Positions 1 to 7,952 of a stretch of 24,181 bases of DNA are shown here, piece by piece. The translations under genes and the position numbers were made by a program. Each line of letters begins with the position of its first letter. Position 1 is the stretch's first letter. Below the pieces are notes generated by a model. The model was given only the letters and a program-made list of their open reading frames with translations. It searched no databases and was not told the DNA's origin. Source of the stretch: an uncultured Parafilimonas sp. (GTDB lineage: Bacteria; Bacteroidota; Bacteroidia; Chitinophagales; Chitinophagaceae); contig CALAGJ010000052.1 of NCBI GenBank assembly GCA_937892395.1, positions 1 to 24,181 of the forward strand. The letters are read 5' to 3'.

Positions 1-304
1 TTCTACCATCTGCTGCAAAACTAGGTTGAGCATCCCAATAATTTGTATTTATAGGCTTGTTTATGCCTGTTGCATTGGTCCATTCTTTACCATTAAAATA
101 AGTATAAAATATATCGCAACTTCCAAATACATTTGCTCTATTACAAGCTGTAAAAAACAACAAATTACCATTTGCAGAAATACTCGGAGAACCTTCATTT
201 TCGTTATTTGTATTTACTTTTGCATCTAATGCTACTGCTGCTGTCCAATTGTTCTGCATCAATTTAGATTGAAAAATATCTTCTTGAAATCTTTGGTGAT
301 AAGA
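1..304 (-). CDS. PD40/WD40-like beta-propeller protein, internal fragment
   Basis: Reading the minus strand from about 304 down to 1 gives an open frame that runs off the left edge. It contains the typical PD40 repeat seen in Bacteroidota OmpA/Tol-like surface proteins: NEGSPSISANG, LLFFTACNR, GSCDIFYTYFNG, then PINTNYWDAQPSF and AADGR. In such proteins the repeats form a periplasmic or surface beta-propeller, often followed by an OmpA domain that binds peptidoglycan; that part would lie left of the window. Homology-like sequence fades above about 304. The frame stays open further upstream, but the residues (phenylalanine- and lysine-rich) no longer look like PD40 repeats, and no signal peptide or plausible start is seen. 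The 5' part therefore seems lost or displaced. The family call is from motif recognition only. Confidence 0.6.
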
Positions 305-399
305 TAAATGCACTTGAAAACAAACAAAGATTTTACGAAAAGGTTTTAAAAAAAAGTGATCAACTTTAAGGAGAAGAAAAGATATTTTTTCAAATAAAA

Positions 400-633
400 A
401 TGTTTTTAACACGTATTGGTGCCAATGCCAAAGCCATCATAACAGGAGATCCCACACAGGTGGATTTGCCAAAAAATCAACAAAGCGGATTGAATAAAGC
501 TACCAGAATTTTGAAAAATATTGATGGCATAGCACATGTAGAATTGGATGAAGAAGATGTGGTTCGTCATAGACTTGTAAAAGCAATCATTAAAGCTTAT
601 GACAAAGATGCACATCAGCATGATGGAAAATAA
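400..633 (+). CDS. phoH: PhoH family protein, C-terminal fragment (5'-truncated)
   Basis: The 77 residues starting MFLTRIGANAKAIITGDP match the last quarter of PhoH-like ATPases, including the GDPTQVDLP motif, the SGLNKA segment and the EEDVVRHRLVKAIIKAY tail. Intact PhoH proteins are about 320 residues, with Walker A and Walker B in the part missing here. Recognisable homology begins about three codons before the ATG (Q-I-K-M, positions 391-402) and stops abruptly. In the same frame there is a TAA at 367-369, so the missing N-terminal part is not simply upstream. The ATG at 400 is an internal methionine of the family, not a natural start. A strong terminator follows at 660-685, as expected for the true 3' end of the gene. 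The fragment is probably non-functional or an assembly product; an independent small protein is unlikely. Confidence 0.75.
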   Translation: MFLTRIGANAKAIITGDPTQVDLPKNQQSGLNKATRILKNIDGIAHVELDEEDVVRHRLVKAIIKAYDKDAHQHDGK

Positions 634-659
634 AAATTGAAGAACCCCCCCCGGCCTAG

Positions 660-685
660 ACCCGTCAATTTTGGACGGGTTTTTT
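660..685 (+). terminator. Rho-independent terminator after the phoH fragment
   Basis: A perfect 7-bp stem, ACCCGTC (660-666) with GACGGGT (674-680), and a 7-nt loop are followed by a run of T residues (680-685). It lies 27 bp after the phoH stop and before the -7 box of the next gene. Confidence 0.8.
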
Positions 686-712
686 ATTTTTAAAATTTAA
701 TAGTGTAACATT

Positions 713-720
713 TATTTTTG
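713..720 (+). promoter_or_regulatory. Bacteroidota -7 box (TATTTTTG) for the small lipoprotein
   Basis: The sequence matches TAnnTTTG exactly and ends only 5 nt before the ATG at 726. Transcription normally starts a few bases after this box, so the message would have almost no leader. No clear TTG element was identified at the -33 spacing. Confidence 0.5.
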
Positions 721-725
721 ACCGC

Positions 726-1133
726 ATGAAGTTGATTGAGTTATTTCTTGGTATCTGCTCATTTACGTTGTTGGAGTCTTGTAACAATGCATGCCCTCCT
801 CCGGCAGATGACCCTTTAGTGGCAGCAAGTATTTTTTTAGATAATTGTTTAAAAGGTGAATTTGAAAAAGCCTCTTGTTATATGCTACAAGACAGTGCAA
901 ACAAAAGATTGCTTTTTGATGTAGAAAAAAATTATAAAACCAAAAGTAGTAAGGAGCAAAAAGAATATGCCACTGCTTCAATTCAAATTGAAAACGACGA
1001 AGTGATTGATGAAAAAACGCATATCATCTATTACCAAAATTCTTATGATAAAATAGCTAGAAAAATAAAACTACTACATCAAAACAATGGATGGCTTGCA
1101 GATTTTAGTTATACATTTAATGGTAATTTATGA
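726..1133 (+). CDS. Small lipoprotein, DUF4878/NTF2-like
   Basis: A 135-residue protein with a short hydrophobic leader and a lipobox-like L-E-S-C ending at about residue 19, so it is predicted to be exported, lipidated and membrane-anchored. The mature part begins with a proline-rich linker, then DDPLVAASIFLDNCLKGEFEKA, which resembles the first helices of DUF4878/NTF2-like lipoproteins (a helix carrying F-L-x-x-x-x-K-G-x-F-x-x-A). The rest is a predicted alpha/beta fold ending in a beta-rich segment (HIIYYQNSYDKIARKIKLL, then GWLADFSY). The ATG at 726 is favoured because it gives the signal peptide directly and sits just after a -7 box. The gene ends 3 bp from the stop of the convergent GH3 gene. 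The specific role is unknown; the family assignment is tentative and rests on pattern only. Confidence 0.65.
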   Translation: MKLIELFLGICSFTLLESCNNACPPPADDPLVAASIFLDNCLKGEFEKASCYMLQDSANKRLLFDVEKNYKTKSSKEQKEYATASIQIENDEVIDEKTHIIYYQNSYDKIARKIKLLHQNNGWLADFSYTFNGNL

Positions 1134-1136
1134 CCA

Positions 1137-2663
1137 CTAATTTTCAAAAGGCTGCTGCCGTAGAAATAATTTAATTTCTTCTACAATTTTTCTGTCATTT
1201 GATAGTCGGGGTACTTTGTGCTGCCCACCAAGCTTGCCTTTACTTTTTAACCAATCTCTAAATAAACCTGTGGGGAGTATTTGTACAATCGGCATACGAA
1301 GCGCAATACTTTTATGTCTCTTGGCCTCGTAATCACTATTCAATTTTTTAAGTTCATTGTCTAAAGCTTGAGTGAACATAGGAATGTCATCAGGAATTTT
1401 TTCAAATTCAATCAGCCATTCATGGGCACCATTTCCATCCCCTGAAAAATATACCGGTGCGGCTGTATAATCAGTAACAATAGCACCTGTAAGTGTACAT
1501 GCCATAGCTATTGCTTTATCTGAATTATCTATTATAATTTCTTCGCCAAAAGCATTAATAAAATGCTTAAGTCGGCCACTCACTTTAATACGCCATGGGC
1601 CAAGTGAAACAAACTCAATAGTATCTCCGGTTATATATCGCCATAAACCACCTGTAGTAGATATAACGGGTGCATAAAGTTGATTACAGACCACATGTTC
1701 AAGACCAATAGTCTGTGGATTTGGTTTGCCATATTCAGACACAGGCATAAACTCATAAAAGATACCATGCCCCAAAAACAGTAGCATGCCGGGTGCTTGC
1801 GGTCCATCTTGCGCAGCAAAGAAACCCTCACTGGCATTATACATTTCCATGTACAGCATTTCAGGTCCGCAGATTTGATTAAACTGCTCTTTGTATGGGG
1901 TAAAGGAAACGCCACCATGTAGATACACTTGAAGATTGGGCCATACTTCTTTGAGATTGGCTTTTCCAGTAATTTCAAGAATTCGTTTGGCTAAAATTAA
2001 GGTCCACGTTGGTACTCCTGATAGTGAAGTTACATTTTCTTTTATGGTACTCTGAGCTATGGCTTCAATCTTATTTTCCCATTCATCTAACAAAGCAATG
2101 GATAAATCCGGTGTTCGGATCCAATGGCCCCAGAAAGGTGAATTTTGCATGAGTACCGCACTCAAATCACCATAATATATTTCCTCGCTTAATTGGCTTA
2201 CTTGGTGGCTGCCACCCACTACAAGACCCTTGCCTGTTAATAAATTGCTATCCGGAAAATCATGATAAAAAAAAGTGATTACATCTTTTGATGCCTGGTA
2301 ATGATTGTCCTCCAAACTTTCCTGTGTAACAGGTATAAACTTACTCTTATCACTTGTAGTGCCGCTGCTTTTGGCAAACCATTTTACAGGAGTATTCCAT
2401 AATAGATTTTGCTCGCCCAGCATAAGCCTTTCTATATATGGTTTCAAATCATCGTATTCCTGAATAGGCACCTGCTCTTTAAAATTGTGAAGCGTAAATG
2501 TATTCGAAAAATTATGCTTTCTGCCAAACTCTGTATGCTGTCCATGTGTAAGCAATTCTTGTAATATTTCCCTTTGCGCAGCAATGGGATCTTCTAACCA
2601 ATGTGATATGTTGCGATAACGCAACCTGGCAAGTCTCGATATGGCAGAAGCAATAATACCCAT
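1137..2663 (-). CDS. GH3 family acyl-acid-amido synthetase-like protein
   Basis: About 508 residues related to the GH3 family, whose plant members adenylate a carboxylic acid and join it to an amino acid. Bacterial members have the same fold, but their substrates are mostly unknown. Visible landmarks are the ATP-binding P-loop-like stretch KSSGTTSDKSKFIP (residues about 98-111), the Y-x-A-S-E-G-F-F segment typical of adenylating enzymes, the YITGDT motif, and the C-terminal cap with RDWLKSKGKLGGQHKVPRL. The frame can be extended to 2759, but the start MGIIASAISRLARLR at 2663 is preferred: it matches the usual N-terminus of this group, and the longer start lies directly on the T-tract of the upstream gene's terminator. 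It converges with the lipoprotein gene with a 3-bp gap. No signal peptide; cytoplasmic. Confidence 0.85.
   Translation of the reverse strand: MGIIASAISRLARLRYRNISHWLEDPIAAQREILQELLTHGQHTEFGRKHNFSNTFTLHNFKEQVPIQEYDDLKPYIERLMLGEQNLLWNTPVKWFAKSSGTTSDKSKFIPVTQESLEDNHYQASKDVITFFYHDFPDSNLLTGKGLVVGGSHQVSQLSEEIYYGDLSAVLMQNSPFWGHWIRTPDLSIALLDEWENKIEAIAQSTIKENVTSLSGVPTWTLILAKRILEITGKANLKEVWPNLQVYLHGGVSFTPYKEQFNQICGPEMLYMEMYNASEGFFAAQDGPQAPGMLLFLGHGIFYEFMPVSEYGKPNPQTIGLEHVVCNQLYAPVISTTGGLWRYITGDTIEFVSLGPWRIKVSGRLKHFINAFGEEIIIDNSDKAIAMACTLTGAIVTDYTAAPVYFSGDGNGAHEWLIEFEKIPDDIPMFTQALDNELKKLNSDYEAKRHKSIALRMPIVQILPTGLFRDWLKSKGKLGGQHKVPRLSNDRKIVEEIKLFLRQQPFEN
1160..1191 (+). terminator. Possible terminator hairpin inside the opposing GH3 gene
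   Basis: GTAGAA (1160-1165) can pair with TTCTAC (1179-1184), followed by AATTTTT. It lies 27 bp past the stop of the small lipoprotein gene. It is within the C-terminal codons of the convergent gene, so coding constraint could explain it by chance. Confidence 0.25.
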
Positions 2664-2755
2664 AACTCTGTGGCAATATAAATGCATTCGCAAATGCGCA
2701 TAAAAAAAATTTCTTCTCTGAGATGAATAAGATTTGTATTCGAAAACATCTTCAG

Positions 2756-2782
2756 GCAAAAACCCGGCAAAACCGGGCTTTT
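2756..2782 (-). terminator. Terminator of the DUF4349 gene
   Basis: CCCGG (2763-2767) pairs with CCGGG (2773-2777), with extra A/T flanks. On the minus strand it is followed by TTTTT (2762-2758). The other strand also ends in TTTT, so the hairpin could act in both directions. It lies between the DUF4349 stop (2810) and the chosen GH3 start. Confidence 0.7.
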
Positions 2783-2809
2783 AATTTTAAATCAATTTTC
2801 TAAAAATGA

Positions 2810-3709
2810 TTATCCTTTCTTTTTTCTTGGAATAAATTTTATCCAGCAAATAATGGCTATACCTATAAGTGTTAATGGCCATATACTGATAAAGAATAAA
2901 AGAATATTTCCGAGTACAGCAGTTCCAGTATGAAAAGTTTTATTTATTTTTTGAGAAAATGCAGTATTTTGACCCGCACCGATATATCCGTTTTTATATT
3001 GGAAACACGATAAATTGATGGTGCTGAATGAACTGCTATGCTGTAGTTGATTGAGCCTGGCCGTGGCACTTTCAATAGACTCTTGTATCTCATTGATCTC
3101 ACTTTGCACGGCAAGTACATCTTCTATTTTTGAAGACTGTCTCAGCAATGCAAGATATTTTTCCCTCACCTCTTTCTTTGTTTGTAGTCTGGCTTTGGTA
3201 TCAATGTATTCGCTGGTTACATCCTCTGAGCGAATGGTTTTACTAATCATGCTTGAGCCAGGTGCCTCTAAACTATTTATAAAATCTGTAAACCCTGCGG
3301 TTGGAATTTTTATTACAAGATTATTACCTGTACGAAAGTCAGTTTGTTCCATTTGTTCTTGAGCAATATATCCATCGGCCTGTCGAATAAGTGCCGTAAG
3401 TCTTTTGCTATATTGAGTATAATCATCTACAGACAATTCAATGTCCGCAGTTTTTACAATTTTTTTATCCCAGTCTGGTTTTGCACTTGGTGTTGAAGAT
3501 TTATCTTTTTTTTCAATACCATTTGTAGTGGCATTATCATTTGGACTTGCTGTAGAATCTGCGGCACCAATCGGGATTTGCTCATCGGGCGGTGGCGCCA
3601 TTTCATTTTCAGCCACAGCCCCATCTGCTACCATGTTTTCCGAATCAGCGCCACACGCTGCAAGCATTATAACGATATAGCCTAAAGTCCATATTTTTTT
3701 GAGTTGCAT
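2810..3709 (-). CDS. DUF4349 domain lipoprotein with C-terminal membrane helix
   Basis: A 299-residue protein from the ATG at 3709. It opens with KK, a hydrophobic stretch and the lipobox L-A-A-C, so it is a predicted lipoprotein. Next comes a low-complexity, acidic and proline/serine-rich linker (about residues 25-85), then the DUF4349 core: KIVKTADIELSV, YIAQEQ, LVIKIPTAGFTDFI, and a long coiled-coil segment (SEYIDTKARL to ATARLNQLQH), then STINLSCF. A hydrophobic segment close to the C-terminus (about 255-290) followed by RKKKG is a likely membrane helix. Having both a lipid anchor and a terminal helix is normal for this family. An upstream TTG at 3742 is possible but would put 11 residues before the signal peptide. 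It lies 40 bp after the small lipoprotein gene on the same strand and is probably co-transcribed. Function is unknown. Confidence 0.85.
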   Translation of the reverse strand: MQLKKIWTLGYIVIMLAACGADSENMVADGAVAENEMAPPPDEQIPIGAADSTASPNDNATTNGIEKKDKSSTPSAKPDWDKKIVKTADIELSVDDYTQYSKRLTALIRQADGYIAQEQMEQTDFRTGNNLVIKIPTAGFTDFINSLEAPGSSMISKTIRSEDVTSEYIDTKARLQTKKEVREKYLALLRQSSKIEDVLAVQSEINEIQESIESATARLNQLQHSSSFSTINLSCFQYKNGYIGAGQNTAFSQKINKTFHTGTAVLGNILLFFISIWPLTLIGIAIICWIKFIPRKKKG

Positions 3710-3749
3710 AATATTGATTTTATAAGTTGATATGACAAGCAATCATTTT

Positions 3750-4151
3750 TTATTCCCTGAAAAATGAATAAGATTTATCTGCATCATGTATCATCAAATT
3801 GCTATCAGATGACCAGCTTAAAGTATAGGAATCTATACTACTGTCTCGTTTTATATATAAAGTATCAGCACTGATGTTCTGATAATATTTTATTTGCAAA
3901 ATGGTACTGTCATTTTTCTCGGCAATGAGTACACTGTCAGCCTGAAATATCAATTCCAATTTTCCGGTACTATCAATGATTGCAGTATTAAAAAGCGAAT
4001 CACTAACACTACTATCGCCTACAGCTATCCAGGATCCTGAAAGTTTTTGATGCGGCTCATCATTTATTTTATTTCCAAAAATAAGGTCGCAGGATGATAC
4101 AAAGATTCCACATACTGCCAATACGCAGGCAGCAACAAATTTACGTTGCAT
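3750..4151 (-). CDS. Small lipoprotein of unknown function
   Basis: A 133-residue protein with a clear lipoprotein signal: MQRKFVAACVLAVCGIF then V-S-S-C, with the lipid-modified cysteine at about residue 21. The mature part has alternating hydrophobic and polar residues (LSGSWIAVGDSS, KLELIFQADSVLIAEKN, STILQIKYYQN, DTLYIKRDSS, SYTLSWSSDSNLMIHD), which suggests a small all-beta barrel of the kind seen in lipocalin-like Bacteroidota lipoproteins. That is a structural guess; I do not recognise a named family. It is the first gene of a probable two-gene unit with the DUF4349 lipoprotein, with a 40-bp gap and no terminator between them. Confidence 0.7.
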   Translation of the reverse strand: MQRKFVAACVLAVCGIFVSSCDLIFGNKINDEPHQKLSGSWIAVGDSSVSDSLFNTAIIDSTGKLELIFQADSVLIAEKNDSTILQIKYYQNISADTLYIKRDSSIDSYTLSWSSDSNLMIHDADKSYSFFRE

Positions 4152-4272
4152 AATTTTAATTTTTTATGAATGAATGAAAAGAAATAAGAGCAGGCCTGTA
4201 CACATTAATACAACGATGATTCAGAATGTAACCTGAAGAAAATTGTTAAAGATTTTCTGAGAACAAATTGCT

Positions 4273-5178
4273 TTAAATATAATTTAATTGTACAGATTCA
4301 TTAGTAATAATGAGGTTGTGTACTCTACCGCATTGTAATGGATAATTTTTTGTTGCATGCCCTACCGGAAAATCAAAACATACAGGAAAAGAATATATTG
4401 ACAAATGCTCTGCAATACAATCATACACATCTTTTCCGAAAGGAATAACCGTGTCTTTCATATCTGTAAAAGCCCCCACTATTAACCCCGCCAAATGATC
4501 AAAAATGCCTGCCCTTATTAATTGCACCATCATGCGATCAATGTTATAAATATACTCCCCTACATCTTCTATAAAAAGAATTTTACCCTGCGTATTTACA
4601 GCACTTGGCGTGCCAATGCTATGTGCTATCATGGCTAAATTTCCTCCGGTTAATATACCAGATGCCGTACCCTGTTTATTGTACGAATGAGTAGGGATTG
4701 AATACTCCATTTCCTCTCCTGAAATGATTTTTCTGATGGATTGTATATAAACATTTTCTGCACCACCATCATTAAAAGCCGCAGCCATAGGAGCATGAAG
4801 GGATACAACATTCCAGCAGGCGCTAAGGTGATTGTGTAATAAAGTAATATCACTATAACCAATCAGCCACTTTGGTTTTTTAATAAAGTTGGTAAAATCA
4901 ATTTTGTCAATGATACGACTAAGCCCATATCCGCCTCTGCCAAATAATATTGCGTGTATTGCAGGATCATCCAGCATTTGCTGCAAGTCTATAAGTCGTT
5001 CCTCATCAGTACCTGAAAAATAATGAAATTGACCACCTGCTGTTTTACCCAGCTTCACTTCAAACCCCCATGCAGTAAGGGTTTTAATACAGGTCTGCAT
5101 TTTTTCAAATGGCAAATAGCCGGAAGGGCATACCATACCAATAACATCACCGGGTTGTAGATTTGGAGGCAGTATCAT
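4273..5178 (-). CDS. ldcA: LD-carboxypeptidase (peptidase family S66)
   Basis: A 301-residue protein of the LdcA family. These enzymes remove the terminal D-alanine from murein tetrapeptides in the cytoplasm, so that peptidoglycan fragments can be recycled. The expected catalytic triad is visible: nucleophile Ser109 in LIGYSDIT, Glu204 in LFIEDVGEYIYNIDRM, and His274 in FPVGHATKNYPLQCG. The N-terminal domain begins with LQPGDVIGMVCPSG and has FGRGGYG. The length is normal. The ATG at 5178 (MILPPNLQPGD) is preferred to an in-frame ATG at 5217, because family members start just before the PGD motif and a TTTG box with an imperfect TA half (CAAATTTG, 5183-5190) ends 4 nt before it. Divergent from pcrA. 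Confidence 0.9.
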   Translation of the reverse strand: MILPPNLQPGDVIGMVCPSGYLPFEKMQTCIKTLTAWGFEVKLGKTAGGQFHYFSGTDEERLIDLQQMLDDPAIHAILFGRGGYGLSRIIDKIDFTNFIKKPKWLIGYSDITLLHNHLSACWNVVSLHAPMAAAFNDGGAENVYIQSIRKIISGEEMEYSIPTHSYNKQGTASGILTGGNLAMIAHSIGTPSAVNTQGKILFIEDVGEYIYNIDRMMVQLIRAGIFDHLAGLIVGAFTDMKDTVIPFGKDVYDCIAEHLSIYSFPVCFDFPVGHATKNYPLQCGRVHNLIITNESVQLNYI

Positions 5179-5414
5179 GGCACAAATTTGCAGGAGATAA
5201 TGGTATAGTGGTAGCATGAAGCCATAATTTCTCAAATACGTGTTTCATTAGGATGGGTAATAATGATTATTAAACGCATAGTAGTAAAAGAACCCATTTC
5301 AAGCATTTGAGAATACAAAGACCTTTTTTTCCATCAAAATTTGTTATTTTTAATATTCTTATAAACTTATGTATTCCTTTTCCACACATCACTCCATTTC
5401 CATAGTATCACCCT

Positions 5415-5422
5415 TTACTTTG
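5415..5422 (+). promoter_or_regulatory. -7 box (TTACTTTG) for pcrA
   Basis: Seven of eight positions fit when compared with TAnnTTTG, with T for the A. It carries the same CCC upstream and GC-rich downstream context as the other boxes in this window (CCCTTTACTTTGCAGCC, 5411-5427). It ends 5 nt before the ATG at 5428. Confidence 0.4.
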
Positions 5423-5427
5423 CAGCC

Positions 5428-7779
5428 ATGCAGGATTATTTACTTGGATTGAATGAATCTCAAAAACAAGCTGTAGAGCATATCAACGGCCCGTTGATGA
5501 TTGTGGCGGGTGCTGGTAGTGGAAAAACAAAAGTATTGACCACTCGTATTGCTCATTTAATGAATCACGGTGTAGATGCTTTTCATATACTGGCCCTTAC
5601 TTTTACGAATAAGGCTGCCAAAGAAATGAAAGAACGAATTGAACATATTCTAGGCAACAATGAATCAAGAAATCTTTATATAGGTACTTTTCACTCTGTG
5701 TTTGCACGTATTTTAAGATTGGAAGCACCACGATTGGGCTATCCGGCAAACTTTACCATTTATGATACGGATGATGCAAAAAGTGTGATTAAAACGGTAA
5801 TACAGGAACTTGGTTTAGACGATAAACATTACAAACCTAATTTAGTATATAATAGAATATCAGCAGCAAAAAATGCATTGATAGATGCAGATGCATATCG
5901 CACTGATTATAATCTACAACAAGAAGATGCTCAAGCAAATCGACCCGCATTTGCAAAAATTTATGATGCCTATGCCAAGCGATGTTTCAAAAATGGTGCA
6001 ATGGATTTTGATGATTTACTCTTGAACTTTTATAAGGTTTTAAAATTTTTTGCGGAAGCGCTTATCAAATATCAAAGTAAGTTTAGGTATATCATGATTG
6101 ACGAGTATCAAGATACCAATGCTGCGCAATATGAAATCATAAAACTACTCTCTGCACAGCATGAAAATATATGTGTGGTTGGCGATGATGCACAAAGCAT
6201 TTATAGTTTTAGAGGTGCCACCATTCAGAATATTTTACAATTTAAACATGATTATGATGATGTGACCATTATCAAATTAGAGCAAAATTATCGCAGCACA
6301 AAAAGCATTTTAGAAAGTGCTAATGAACTCATTAAAAATAACGTGGGTCAAATACCAAAGGATTTATGGACAGATAATCAGCAAGGAGAAAAAATAAAAA
6401 TTGTGCGGAGTTTTTCTGATAATGATGAAGGAAAATTTGCAGCAGATACTATCAAAGAACAAAAGCTGAGAAATCATTTTTACAATAAAGATTTTGCCAT
6501 TCTCTATCGTACAAACGCACAGAGTAGGTCCTATGAAGAAAGCTTGCGCCGCATGGGTATAGAGTACATTATTTATGGAGGCATCAGCTTTTATCAACGA
6601 AAAGAAATTAAAGATTTTATTGCTTATCTGCGTGTGGTGGTAAATCCGCAAGATGAAGAAGCGTTAAAGCGTATTATAAATTACCCCATGCGGGGAATAG
6701 GAAAAACATCCCTTGATAAATTAATTCTTACAGCAAATAATTTAGGAGTACCCGTATGGGAAATATTGCAAAATCCAACGAAAACGGGCATTAGAGGTGG
6801 TGCCGAAGAGGCGGTAGAAGCATTTGTCATTATGATAAAAAGTTTTCAAAGCATGCTTTTAAAACATAATGCCTATGATGTGTCTATACATATTGGTAAG
6901 CAAACAGGAATTGTAAAAGAGCATTTTAGCGATAAATCTTCCGAAGGAGTGGCCCGTTATGAAAATATTCAAGAACTACTCAATAGTATAAAGGAATGGA
7001 TGGAAACACCATTAGATGAAGAAAGCGGGGAAGCTGGCGATAAAAGTTTGGGTAGCTATCTTCAACAGATTACTTTACTTACTGATCAGGATAAAAAAGA
7101 CCCTAATGCAGATGTGGTAAAACTCATGACTATTCATGCAGCTAAGGGCTTGGAGTTTGAATGTGTATTTGTAGGCGGATTGGAAGAGCAATTGTTTCCC
7201 AATGCCATGAGTATAAACAATCGGGATGACCTAGAAGAAGAGAGAAGATTATTTTATGTAGCTATAACGAGGGCAAGAAAAAAACTCTGGATTAGCTATG
7301 CGCAAAACCGTTACAAGTTTGGTAGTTTAGTGACTAATGACCCCAGTAGATTTCTTGGTGAGTTGCCCCCAAACTTATTGGATACAACACTTTCGGCGGG
7401 TTCGGCACAAAGACAAACCAGTTTAGGATTTGGTGGAGCATCAGCATTTGACCGTATGCATGGCGGCTGGAATAATGCCAAGCAAGCAGAAAGTAAATAT
7501 GGACCTCCACCAGGAAAAACTGTACAAAGCACACCGGGATATTTACCGCCAAAATCTCCCATACAAAAACCTACCGTGCATACACCTACCGAAAATTTTG
7601 TGCCCAGTGATACCGCAAATTTAAAAGCCGGACAGCGGGTAGAACATCAGCGTTTTGGATTTGGTATCATCCAAAATATGGAAGGTAGTAACCATAATCC
7701 AATTGCTACGATTTTGTTTGATGCAAATGGAGAAAAGAAAATCATGCTTCAATATGCCAAAATCAGGATTGTAGATTAG
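5428..7779 (+). CDS. pcrA: ATP-dependent DNA helicase, UvrD/PcrA type
   Basis: A 783-residue superfamily 1A helicase that unwinds DNA 3' to 5' in excision repair, in replication restart and in clearing RecA filaments. All motifs are present in order: the Q motif LNESQKQAV (8-16), Walker A AGAGSGKT (27-34), motif Ia LTFTNKAAKEM, motif II DEYQDTN (225-231), motif III GDDAQSIYSFRGA (from 252), motif IV QNYRST (286-291), motif V TIHAAKGLEFE (from 568) and motif VI YVAITRARKKL (from 610). The C-terminal tail (about 720-783) has GQRVEHQRFGFG and then ATILFDANGEKKIML, the Tudor-like RNA polymerase-binding region typical of PcrA/UvrD. The length is normal and the start is supported by the family N-terminus. 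It is transcribed away from ldcA and is probably monocistronic. Confidence 0.95.
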   Translation: MQDYLLGLNESQKQAVEHINGPLMIVAGAGSGKTKVLTTRIAHLMNHGVDAFHILALTFTNKAAKEMKERIEHILGNNESRNLYIGTFHSVFARILRLEAPRLGYPANFTIYDTDDAKSVIKTVIQELGLDDKHYKPNLVYNRISAAKNALIDADAYRTDYNLQQEDAQANRPAFAKIYDAYAKRCFKNGAMDFDDLLLNFYKVLKFFAEALIKYQSKFRYIMIDEYQDTNAAQYEIIKLLSAQHENICVVGDDAQSIYSFRGATIQNILQFKHDYDDVTIIKLEQNYRSTKSILESANELIKNNVGQIPKDLWTDNQQGEKIKIVRSFSDNDEGKFAADTIKEQKLRNHFYNKDFAILYRTNAQSRSYEESLRRMGIEYIIYGGISFYQRKEIKDFIAYLRVVVNPQDEEALKRIINYPMRGIGKTSLDKLILTANNLGVPVWEILQNPTKTGIRGGAEEAVEAFVIMIKSFQSMLLKHNAYDVSIHIGKQTGIVKEHFSDKSSEGVARYENIQELLNSIKEWMETPLDEESGEAGDKSLGSYLQQITLLTDQDKKDPNADVVKLMTIHAAKGLEFECVFVGGLEEQLFPNAMSINNRDDLEEERRLFYVAITRARKKLWISYAQNRYKFGSLVTNDPSRFLGELPPNLLDTTLSAGSAQRQTSLGFGGASAFDRMHGGWNNAKQAESKYGPPPGKTVQSTPGYLPPKSPIQKPTVHTPTENFVPSDTANLKAGQRVEHQRFGFGIIQNMEGSNHNPIATILFDANGEKKIMLQYAKIRIVD

Positions 7780-7902
7780 AGTCTTTTGGTTTTCGTAATG
7801 GACAATAAATTTTAATTCCCAAATCCATAATCGTATTTTTTCTTTTTTGTTTTTCACTACACCTCGTCAATTGATTGTGTATAAATCCTAAATCCGAATC
7901 CC

Positions 7903-7910
7903 TATTTTTG
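7903..7910 (+). promoter_or_regulatory. -7 box (TATTTTTG) for galE
   Basis: Exact TAnnTTTG match with CCC immediately before and CCCGC after. It lies 42 nt upstream of the galE ATG, giving a normal-length leader. TTG triplets occur at 7871 and 7875, but the spacing (25-29 nt) is longer than usual. Confidence 0.5.
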
Positions 7911-7952
7911 CCCGCTTTAAATCATATCTGGCATTAACACGCAAAAATTTGT

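Noticed and set aside
26..229. A 67-codon plus-strand open frame at the left edge
   Set aside because: It is the antisense shadow of the minus-strand PD40 fragment, which has clear repeat motifs; the plus-strand product is cysteine- and isoleucine-rich with no family look.
2664..2759. Extended N-terminus of the GH3 protein
   Set aside because: The extra 32 residues do not resemble the family, and the start codon abuts the T-tract of the upstream terminator.
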